DNA from: Eubacterium sp.
Lineage (GTDB): Bacteria > Bacillota > Clostridia > Oscillospirales > Acutalibacteraceae
Direction: 5' to 3'
Assembly (NCBI GenBank): GCA_017463985.1
Contig: JAFUEH010000020.1
Location: 1-64,000 of the forward strand
Length of the DNA stretch: 64,000 bases
The notes below the pieces were generated by a model. The model worked only from the letters and a program-made list of their open reading frames with translations. It did not search any database and was not told where the DNA came from. The translations under genes were made by a program, and so were the position numbers. Of the stretch, positions 7,889 through 15,983 are shown in pieces; position 1 is the stretch's first letter; each line of letters starts with the position of its first letter.

Positions 7889-8644
7889 CTATGCATTTTC
7901 CGCTTCTTTGTTTTTTCTCTTTTTAACTGCGGTCATTCCGAGTGCTGCAACGGCAATTCCCAAGATAAATCCGCCGCCCGCAAAGAGTACCTTTGAACCG
8001 CCCGAGAAGGTCGAGGCGCTCACGGAAGCGGTACCGTTCAAATTCGGGAAACCGTCAAAGCTGCCATTTTCAATAAAGACATCTGACTTGACTTCTGCAA
8101 AAATACGAGTTCCGTCAGGACATTCCATTTCCCTGTATGATATTTCGACAGGTCTGTCAGAACTTCCGGAAAACGTATTTTTTATATCATCTTCATCCCA
8201 ATCATCGCCAAGCTGTATATACATCAAAACTGAATTTGCAAATTCGCTTTCCTCCGTTCCGTTGGGATTAACAACGCCATGCAGGAACAATCGCCGTGTG
8301 TAATTTTGAGCCTCCGGCGTATCATCAAGCAAATTAAAGTAATATTGATAGATATCAGCATCATTTTCAGCGTCCAGCCACATAACCCAGAAAAATGAGC
8401 CCGACTCAATAAGCCCTTGTGAATTATCAATGCCGTACCAAGCGGACGAACCATAAGATTCTTCCTTAAGCCACGTAATGCCGTCATCCTTTACTACTGC
8501 GCTCGTTCTGCCGTTGTCGGCAACGTAATAAGTAATGCCGTTTTGAGTAACAGGCGTAACATTTGCATAGGCTATGAGCGGCAAAGCGGAAAGCATAGAT
8601 AAAACTAAAATGATTGATAATATAAATGAAAATGATTTTTTCAT
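7889..8644 (-). CDS. Secreted protein with C-terminal membrane anchor
   Basis: The 251-residue protein has an N-terminal signal peptide (cut near AYA, residue 27), a soluble middle part rich in Asp, Tyr and Trp, and a C-terminal membrane segment FILGIAVAALGM followed by KKRKNKE. This layout suits a protein held on the outer face of the cell membrane; no LPXTG motif is present. I do not recognise a family for the ectodomain. It is the first gene of the minus-strand cargo operon, behind a candidate promoter and a TetR operator. A broken copy of its C-terminus lies downstream at 7104-7234, so this protein type was once duplicated. Confidence 0.6.
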   Translation of the reverse strand: MKKSFSFILSIILVLSMLSALPLIAYANVTPVTQNGITYYVADNGRTSAVVKDDGITWLKEESYGSSAWYGIDNSQGLIESGSFFWVMWLDAENDADIYQYYFNLLDDTPEAQNYTRRLFLHGVVNPNGTEESEFANSVLMYIQLGDDWDEDDIKNTFSGSSDRPVEISYREMECPDGTRIFAEVKSDVFIENGSFDGFPNLNGTASVSASTFSGGSKVLFAGGGFILGIAVAALGMTAVKKRKNKEAENA

Positions 8645-8686
8645 GTTATGTCCTTTCTGCCTTTGCTGTTGAAATTAATTTTTCTT

Positions 8687-8713
8687 TTGATTTCAAAGCG
8701 TTTATGTTATACT
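8687..8713 (+). promoter_or_regulatory. Candidate promoter of the TetR gene
   Basis: TTGATT (8687-8692) and an extended -10 TGtTATACT (TATACT 8708-8713) are spaced 15 bp, which is a little short. It would give a leader of about 130 bases that contains the palindrome at 8789-8810. Confidence 0.4.
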
Positions 8714-8741
8714 ATTATAAATACCTTTTTGGTTCAATAAC

Positions 8742-8771
8742 ATTTTACTATTTTAATAAAGTAAATGTCAA
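8742..8771 (-). promoter_or_regulatory. Promoter of the minus-strand cargo operon
   Basis: On the minus strand a perfect TTGACA (8766-8771) precedes TAAAAT (8742-8747) by 18 bp. It points to the secreted protein, lipoprotein and amidase genes. Its -35 box lies 18 bp from the palindrome at 8789-8810. Confidence 0.6.
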
Positions 8772-8788
8772 TATTCAATTTCAACCCG

Positions 8789-8810
8789 ATTTGTAGCCAA
8801 AGCTACAAAT
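8789..8810. promoter_or_regulatory. Perfect inverted repeat, candidate TetR operator
   Basis: ATTTGTAGC and GCTACAAAT form perfect 9-bp arms around CAAA, a 22-bp site typical in size for TetR family operators. It lies between the divergent cargo operon and the TetR gene, 41 bp before the latter's start codon, so one dimer could control both sides. Confidence 0.7.
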
Positions 8811-8851
8811 TCATCTTAATTTGTAAACGCAATCAGAAGTGGAGAAACAAA

Positions 8852-9427
8852 ATGGATAAAAAAATTGACAAAAGGGCACAAAAAACAAGAAAGGCTTTGC
8901 AAAGCGCACTTGCTGTAATGTTGGATAAAAAGGTGCTGCGAAAGATTACCGTGCAGGAGGTTGCCGACCTTGCGGATGTAAACCGTGTAACCTTCTATAA
9001 GCACTACAAGGATATATATGATTTATACGAGCAGATGGAAAAAGAGGTGCTCTCTGACCTCGGTATGCTAATACTTGATTACAAAGAAAAACCGAAAGCC
9101 GATTTCTGCTCTGCGCTGATTGATTATATTGAAAACAATCCCACCATTTTCAAAATGATATTCAGCCCATATAACACGGGCGAGCTCAGGGACAAGTTCT
9201 GCAAGATGGTGGAAGGATTATTCCGCCTTATGCAGACGGAAAAGAACAACACGCAGTTCAGCGACGTAAAGATTGACTATTACACCACCTATCAATCAAA
9301 GGCATTTGTTGCCTTGCTTGAAAAATGGGTGCAGGAGGATTTCACACAGTCAAGAGAATTCATAATAAAAACCGCCGCCGAATTTGACACGCATACAGAG
9401 GAGTTAATAGCCAAACTATACAACTAA
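8852..9427 (+). CDS. TetR/AcrR family transcriptional regulator
   Basis: This 191-residue regulator has an N-terminal TetR helix-turn-helix at residues 8-55: TRKALQSALAVML, then ITVQEVADLADVNRVTFYKHYKD. The C-terminal helical ligand domain resembles the TetR_C groups of Firmicutes. The start at 8852 has GTGGAGAAA just upstream; the longer frame from 8765 would read through the palindrome and lacks a ribosome site. It is divergent from the three-gene exported cargo operon and probably controls it and itself through the inverted repeat at 8789-8810. The signal it senses is unknown. Confidence 0.88.
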   Translation: MDKKIDKRAQKTRKALQSALAVMLDKKVLRKITVQEVADLADVNRVTFYKHYKDIYDLYEQMEKEVLSDLGMLILDYKEKPKADFCSALIDYIENNPTIFKMIFSPYNTGELRDKFCKMVEGLFRLMQTEKNNTQFSDVKIDYYTTYQSKAFVALLEKWVQEDFTQSREFIIKTAAEFDTHTEELIAKLYN

Positions 9428-9457
9428 TAATACATAATAACAACTAAACAAATCGTT

Positions 9458-9499
9458 TATGACCTTGTTAGGAAATCCCTGACAAGGTCATATTTTTTT
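9458..9499 (+). terminator. Terminator after the TetR gene
   Basis: TATGACCTTGT (9458-9468) pairs with ACAAGGTCATA (9482-9492), with further partial pairing inside the loop, and is followed by seven T. Confidence 0.85.
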
Positions 9500-9528
9500 G
9501 TCCCAAAGGGCTTGTATTTTTCGTTTTT

Positions 9529-10140
9529 CGTGGCTTCAAGTGAGGGGTATTTATTTCTGATAGGTGTAAACAAATTATGAATTTTAGTCCCAATATGGTT
9601 ATATTTTGGCTTTGAAATCTGCGTATAGTGAAGGGACTTTTTCAAAGTGAAAAATAAATTCTTTGTAAACAATTCAAAAAACACCCTCACAAAACGCCCT
9701 CGTTTTCTGCATATAGTGAGGGGTGTTTAGAAAAAATTTGGTGCAAGTCCTAAAAAAGTGGGCAATAGCATAGTGAGGGAATGAAAAAATTTTTCGCCCA
9801 AAATGAAAATTTGTCGCTAATAGCATAGTGGGAATATTTTTTCAAAAACCGCATAAAAAACTCTTCCTCGTGGCTTCAAGTAGAGAGGGTATTTCGGTAG
9901 GTGTAAATAAACTGTGAATTATGTTTCTGATATGGTTGCTTTTTGCCTTTGAAATCTCCAAATAGTGAAGGGTGTTACTCTTCATTACTCAAAAAATTTT
10001 TTTCCAAAAGCCTAATATTTTTGAATCTTCGTGGCTTCAAGTGGGGAGATGATTTTCTGCGTAACTCCCTAATATGTTTGCAAAAACTGAAAAATTATTT
10101 AGTCAAATCGAAAAAAAGTGGGCAATAGCATAGTGGGGGT
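9529..10140. repeat. Non-coding array of interleaved short repeats
   Basis: About 0.6 kb holds no supported gene but several repeated words. CGTGGCTTCAAGT occurs at 9529-9541, 9869-9881 and 10030-10042. AGTGGGCAATAGCATAGTG occurs at 9757-9775 and 10117-10135, with a partial copy at 9818-9830. (T/A)ATAGTGARGG occurs at 9624, 9712 and 9961. The core ATAGTG is common to six sites. The blocks around the first word are also alike over about 100 bp, including a TTTGAAATCT word before the ATAGTGAAGG copies, so this looks like a decayed tandem duplication. The position before the mobilisation genes suggests a replication, transfer or regulatory region. Confidence 0.7.
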
Positions 10141-10427
10141 GTTTTTCAAAAGAGAAACAAACCCACCCTGATATTCCCATATAACGAATAAACCCATACA
10201 TAGTTAGAGGTAATAAAAACTAAATGACCGCCCGAAAGGGATATGCTTGCCAAGAGGTTTGTGGCGAAAACGGAGCGAGCAATACGCAGCGAGTGAGGTG
10301 CAGGAACTGCTTTCGGATAGAACGGCAAATGGAAAAAACAAGTAAAAAAATAATCCGTTTCGACAATATATTTTTCGGCAAAGTGCGATAATAATCTGTC
10401 GGGAAATGGATGGAAAAGGAGTAATTT
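10141..10427. other. Non-coding lead-in to the mobilisation genes
   Basis: No gene is supported. The middle part (10220-10320) is richer in GC than its surroundings and holds repeated GCGAG words and short inverted repeats, which resembles transfer-origin leader regions of mobilizable elements. A Shine-Dalgarno AAGGAG at about 10416 marks the next gene. Confidence 0.35.
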
Positions 10428-10721
10428 ATGATAACAGGAATGAAGAAAAAGGAAAAGACTACAGAGATATTTTTTGATGAGGCTAACCCCGTAATTAACA
10501 TCAGAACATACAATACCGACCTCAAAAAACGGTTGACAAAGTTCTCTAACGAGTACCCTGACGAATGCAGGTTGGTGGATGATTCGGGTAACGGTATGCT
10601 TGAATTTGAGATTAATAAGGGTAGATTTTGTTTCCGTTTAACCTCACCTTACAGCAAAGAACGAAGGAGTCTTTTAGCTCATAATGCGTCTGTAAATAAT
10701 CATCTTCCGAAAAAAGAATAG
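10428..10721 (+). CDS. Small hypothetical protein of the mobilisation region
   Basis: This 97-residue protein has a conserved-looking body: TTEIFFDEANPVINIRTYNT, DLKKRL, then FCFRLTSPYSKERR at the end. Proteins of this look often sit just before relaxase genes in Clostridia elements, but I cannot name a function. The fold is probably a small alpha/beta domain. AAGGAG 8 bp upstream supports the start at 10428. Confidence 0.6.
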   Translation: MITGMKKKEKTTEIFFDEANPVINIRTYNTDLKKRLTKFSNEYPDECRLVDDSGNGMLEFEINKGRFCFRLTSPYSKERRSLLAHNASVNNHLPKKE

Positions 10722-10761
10722 GATGTCGTTGTAGGTTCGATGTTTCGTTGCCTCGCGAGAG

Positions 10762-10823
10762 CGCAATGCACTTTTGATGCGTAAGTGTCAAAAGTGCCAT
10801 TGCGTTACTTTTGGAAAAGTAAC
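10762..10823. other. Paired hairpins, candidate oriT
   Basis: The first hairpin pairs CGCAATGCACTTTTGA (10762-10777) with TCAAAAGTGCCATTGCG (10788-10804), with one bulged base. The second is a perfect 9-bp repeat GTTACTTTT / AAAAGTAAC (10804-10812, 10815-10823). They sit 64 bp before the relaxase start, where Mob/Pre relaxases usually nick. The nick site itself is not identified. Confidence 0.55.
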
Positions 10824-10886
10824 AAAACCGAGAAAATGCGAATTTTGAAAGACAGATGAAAATATGAAGAAAGGATTGATAAATAT

Positions 10887-12029
10887 ATGGAATATTCAAG
10901 TATCAGCATTGAGCTTGGCAAGGGTGTAATAAATCATAACAACAGAAAATTTATTGCCGAAAATGTTGACAGAGAAAAAACGAAAAACAATATTGAATAT
11001 AAAAATATTCCGATTGAGGAAGCGTATCATATTCTCTTTGATGACGCACTTCAAAGATACAATGATAAGCAAACAAGAAAGAGCAGAAGAATACCAAGCT
11101 ACTATGAGCATATTAAAAATAGCAAACAGGAAAATTTATTCTATGAAATTATTGTTCAGGTTGGCAACCGTGAAGATATGGGAGTCGGAACAGAAAATGA
11201 AGAATTAGCAAAAAAGATTTTGGATGAATATATGTATAACTTTGAGAAACGAAATCCATATCTGTTTGTATTCAATGCTCACTTACACATGGATGAGGCA
11301 ACGCCTCATCTGCACATCGACTTTATTCCATTTACAACCGAATGTGATCGTGGCTTGGACACGAGGGTGTCACTTAAACGAGCTCTCCTCAATGAAGGCT
11401 TTTACAGTTTAGGCAAAAGCGATACCGAAGCGATGGCTTGGATGCGAAATGAGAAGGAAGAATTAGCGGCGGTTATGAAACAGAATGAGGTCGAATGGGA
11501 AAACCAAGGTAATAATCGTGACCACCTTTCCGTTTTGGAGTTCAAAAAGGAACAACGCTCAAAAGAGGTGGAAGAATTAGAGGCACATGTGTCAACGCTC
11601 GAAAACAAATTCAAAAATCTGTCTATGGCTATTGAAACTGTTACTGCACCGAAAAACAACGAGGAGTTTGAAGAGGAGTTCGTTCTTCCTGAGCCTCAGC
11701 GTTTGGAAACTGCAAAAAGTTACAAAGGTCGTATTGATAAAATGTTTGGCAAACTGAAAGCACTTGTGAAATCTGTGTTGGTCAAATATTTTGAATTAGA
11801 AAATGACTATCATGAGCTTTACGAGCAAAAGCAAAGGCTGTCCTATCAAGTATATAAGCTTGATGAAAACAACAAAGAGTACCAAAATAAAAACAATGAT
11901 TTAAGAAAACAATTAAGAGATTACCGTCTGCTTCGCAAGGTGCTTGGCAGCAAAGAGGTTAACCATATACTTGAAGAAGCAAAGAGAGGTCATAGAAGGA
12001 GGAATCGTGAATGGGAAAACACAAGATAA
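10887..12029 (+). CDS. Mob/Pre family relaxase
   Basis: This 380-residue protein is a plasmid-mobilisation/recombination (Mob_Pre, MobV-like) relaxase. The metal-binding signature HLHMDEATPHLHIDF lies at about residues 133-148, and the N-terminus SISIELGKGVINHNNR fits the DNA-binding part. Residues 215-375 are mainly coiled coil (repeated Glu-Leu/Lys heptads). It nicks the transfer origin and pilots one strand during mobilisation by a helper conjugative system; no mating-pair genes are present, so the element is mobilizable, not self-transmissible. It overlaps the next gene by 19 bases. Confidence 0.88.
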   Translation: MEYSSISIELGKGVINHNNRKFIAENVDREKTKNNIEYKNIPIEEAYHILFDDALQRYNDKQTRKSRRIPSYYEHIKNSKQENLFYEIIVQVGNREDMGVGTENEELAKKILDEYMYNFEKRNPYLFVFNAHLHMDEATPHLHIDFIPFTTECDRGLDTRVSLKRALLNEGFYSLGKSDTEAMAWMRNEKEELAAVMKQNEVEWENQGNNRDHLSVLEFKKEQRSKEVEELEAHVSTLENKFKNLSMAIETVTAPKNNEEFEEEFVLPEPQRLETAKSYKGRIDKMFGKLKALVKSVLVKYFELENDYHELYEQKQRLSYQVYKLDENNKEYQNKNNDLRKQLRDYRLLRKVLGSKEVNHILEEAKRGHRRRNREWENTR

Positions 12030-12271
12030 AAATTCCGTTAACAAAGGAACAATATGAATTGTATTCAACGGTAAGGAAAGAATACACCGAACTGCTTGAC
12101 AATATGAGCGAAGAGGAACGCAAGCGTTGGTTTACAAAGTTGCTTTTCAGAAAACCGATCAACTTTGAAAAGGAAATTGACGGTACTGTTTACTGTGTTA
12201 CAACACATTTCAACAGTCAAGCAAAAACTTCTGTTGCAGACAGAATAGAACGATTAATCGGACAACAGTGA
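12011..12271 (+). CDS. TnpW-like small element protein
   Basis: This 86-residue protein ends with the pattern of the TnpW family: FEKEIDGTVYCVTTHFNSQA, then a helix with DRIERLI. The N-terminal half is a charged helix that may pair with the relaxase. GAAGGAGG at about 11995 sets the start inside the relaxase gene. The family accompanies Tn4451-type relaxase and recombinase genes; its function is unknown. Confidence 0.65.
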   Translation: MGKHKIKIPLTKEQYELYSTVRKEYTELLDNMSEEERKRWFTKLLFRKPINFEKEIDGTVYCVTTHFNSQAKTSVADRIERLIGQQ

Positions 12272-12332
12272 TAGCAAATAAAAATCACACTTTAAAGTGT
12301 TGAATTTACGGTTTGAATGTGTTAATATGTAG

Positions 12333-14045
<1,713 letters not shown>

Positions 14046-14101
14046 AGAAAAACAGCATAACCGTAGCGGTTATGCCATTAATCTTAATTTGAAAGACGCC
14101 C

Positions 14102-14145
14102 GTGGGGTACTCCCTATTTACGTAGGACACCCCGAGGAGTGTCTT
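14102..14145 (-). repeat. Right terminal inverted repeat of the element
   Basis: Read on the minus strand it gives AAGACACTC, a 10-bp gap, then CCTACGTAAATAGGG, the same order and spacing as the left end. Its hairpin is less perfect than the left one. Confidence 0.8.
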
Positions 14146-14170
14146 TATTTTATAAAATAATATAATTTTA

Positions 14171-14199
14171 TTGCAATCTGTTTACAAAAGTGTTACAAT
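14171..14199 (+). promoter_or_regulatory. Promoter of the tepA-spoIIIE cluster
   Basis: TTGCAA (14171-14176), a 17-bp spacer and an extended -10 TGtTACAAT (TACAAT 14194-14199). It lies outside the element, so the host cluster kept its own promoter. Confidence 0.5.
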
Positions 14200-14252
14200 A
14201 ATTCATAAGTAGTTTTCTGTCATTTTGGGCATACTACCTTTGAGGTGTCAGT

Positions 14253-14969
14253 ATGGCTGAAGAAACAGAATTCATAACGAATGAAGACGATGAGGAAAAA
14301 GAATCCGTATTTGAAACCGGTTCTATTACCGTGGAAAAGGACGGACACTTTATTCATTGCCTCACGATTATCGGGCAGATTGAGGGCCATTTCATTTTGC
14401 CGCGCCAAAATAAAACCACAAAGTATGAACACGTGATTCCGCAGCTGGTAGCGATTGAGGAAAGCAAGGACATTGAGGGCTTATTGATTATCCTGAATAC
14501 CGTCGGCGGCGATGTGGAAGCAGGGCTTGCGATCGCAGAGCTGCTGTCTACTATGAAAACGCCTACGGCTTCGCTGGTGCTCGGCGGCGGTCATTCGATC
14601 GGCGTGCCGCTGGCTGTCAGCTGTAAAAAGAGCTTTATTGCCCAAAGCGCTACCATGACGGTCCATCCGGTGCGGATGAACGGCACCGTGCTCGGTGTGC
14701 CGCAAACACTGTCATATTTTGAAAAAATGCAGGACAGGATCGTTCGTTTTGTGGAAAATAATTCGCATATCTCTGCCGAGGCCTTTCGGGCGCTGATGAT
14801 GAAAACCGGCGAGCTGATCATGGATGTCGGCACGGTGCTCGACGGCGAGGAGGCGGTGGCGTGCGGCTTGATCGACGCCCTTGGCGGTCTCAGCGACGCG
14901 CTGGATTTTCTTGACAGAGAAATTGAGAAAAGCGGTGAGGACCATGCTCTACACGGTGATCGATCTTAA
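14253..14969 (+). CDS. tepA: TepA/ClpP-like serine protease
   Basis: This 238-residue protein belongs to the ClpP/crotonase-like family typified by Bacillus TepA. Seen here are the [17 protein letters not shown] strand-helix of the oxyanion region, the catalytic serine in [13 protein letters not shown], and His in ATMTVHPV. It is thought to degrade peptides in the cytoplasm, including signal peptides. The acidic first 25 residues are extra. In Bacillus tepA lies directly before ylzJ and spoIIIE, and the same order is found here, which supports the call. Confidence 0.88.
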   Translation: MAEETEFITNEDDEEKESVFETGSITVEKDGHFIHCLTIIGQIEGHFILPRQNKTTKYEHVIPQLVAIEESKDIEGLLIILNTVGGDVEAGLAIAELLSTMKTPTASLVLGGGHSIGVPLAVSCKKSFIAQSATMTVHPVRMNGTVLGVPQTLSYFEKMQDRIVRFVENNSHISAEAFRALMMKTGELIMDVGTVLDGEEAVACGLIDALGGLSDALDFLDREIEKSGEDHALHGDRS

Positions 14970-15165
14970 CGATATTCTTTATTCCCGTGATGAAAACAGA
15001 ATACAGCGCCGTCAGGACAAGCCGTCCACCAATCCTTTCGATTATATCAGGACAGGCTATTATCTTGACCGTGCGGCGCTGTTCGGAGGACAAAATTATG
15101 TCAATTATCACTTCGATATTCCAGGCAATTCTCCAGGCGATCAGCTACATCATACCCATCAGTGA
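14944..15165 (+). CDS. YlzJ-like protein
   Basis: A 73-residue protein starting [13 protein letters not shown], with LDRAALFGG later, resembling the YlzJ family found between tepA and spoIIIE. It overlaps the end of tepA by 26 bases and runs into the next gene. Function is unknown. Position carries much of this call, since the sequence is short. Confidence 0.6.
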   Translation: MLYTVIDLNDILYSRDENRIQRRQDKPSTNPFDYIRTGYYLDRAALFGGQNYVNYHFDIPGNSPGDQLHHTHQ

Positions 15166-15958
15166 ATCCGGCCATTCCGCGATCTATCACGACTTGGCCG
15201 GTAAAACCGACGGTACAGTGGCCGCCTTGACCGGCGTGATCCATCTTGGCATGGCGTTAGGGATCTTTGCGGCGATGCTGCGGCTCTGTCTGCGGCTTGC
15301 CAAGGAGCTTGGCGGTTGTGCAGGCGATTTGCTGCATCGGGACTTTTCTTATCGCGAGGCCTCTCCTGCGCGCCGATTTTTGCTTTCGCTGATGCTGAGC
15401 TTTGCGCCGTTGCTGCTGTGGCTGATTCCGGTGAATCACAATTTTTCTTATGAGTTTTTGCGCCGCTTTGGCTTTAACCGTACGCTGCTGGACGAGGGAC
15501 TGTTTTTGGCGATTACCGGCGCGTTGGTGCTAATGGCGCTGCGCCAGCTGACGCTCGGCAAAAACAGAAAGTCCGTCAGTGCATTATACGGACTGTTAGC
15601 CGGTGCGGTAGTGCTGGTCAGCGCACCGCTCTCAGGGCTAACCGTGATCGGCGGCGTATTTGCCTTTTTAGTGCTGTTCGGCGTAACGAAGAAGCAGGCG
15701 CTGAATTTTGCACTGGTGATGAGCATTCCGCTCCTGATCGGTACCGGCATTGCTGAGCTGGCAACGGCGGCTGTTCGTGCGAGCGCGGTGCAGGTAATCC
15801 TTGCGTTAGTGCTGTCGGCGGTGTTCGCTTTCCTTAGTGTGAGAGTACTAAAATTCCTGATCAATAAGCGCTATATAAAATATATTGGCTACTACGATGT
15901 ATCGCTTGGGGCGATCACTGCCGTTGTCGGCATCGTTCAGCTGATTGTCAGAAATTAA
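15098..15958 (+). CDS. UppP-like membrane protein lacking catalytic residues
   Basis: This 286-residue protein with about eight membrane segments follows the undecaprenyl-diphosphatase (UppP/BacA) layout. In active enzymes the first motif has two Glu and an SSTGH turn; here the same place reads [19 protein letters not shown], so Gln and Tyr replace both Glu. The second motif, normally PGxSRSG, reads SAPLSGL, so the Arg is also gone. The rest (GVTKKQALNFALVMSIPLLIG) aligns well. It is therefore unlikely to hydrolyse undecaprenyl diphosphate and may be a lipid-binding or scaffold homologue. CGGAGGA at 15084 sets the start, inside the ylzJ-like gene. Its place between tepA and spoIIIE hints at a division or sporulation role. 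Confidence 0.7.
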   Translation: MSIITSIFQAILQAISYIIPISESGHSAIYHDLAGKTDGTVAALTGVIHLGMALGIFAAMLRLCLRLAKELGGCAGDLLHRDFSYREASPARRFLLSLMLSFAPLLLWLIPVNHNFSYEFLRRFGFNRTLLDEGLFLAITGALVLMALRQLTLGKNRKSVSALYGLLAGAVVLVSAPLSGLTVIGGVFAFLVLFGVTKKQALNFALVMSIPLLIGTGIAELATAAVRASAVQVILALVLSAVFAFLSVRVLKFLINKRYIKYIGYYDVSLGAITAVVGIVQLIVRN

Positions 15959-15983
15959 TATACATAACAGGAAAAGAAAGAAT

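Noticed and set aside
9529-10140. CRISPR array in the repeat region
   Set aside because: Repeats are short, of three kinds, unevenly spaced and diverged; there are no regular spacers and no cas genes.
10220-10525. Minus-strand frame over the mobilisation lead-in
   Set aside because: No ribosome site and no recognisable motif, and it overlaps the supported gene at 10428.
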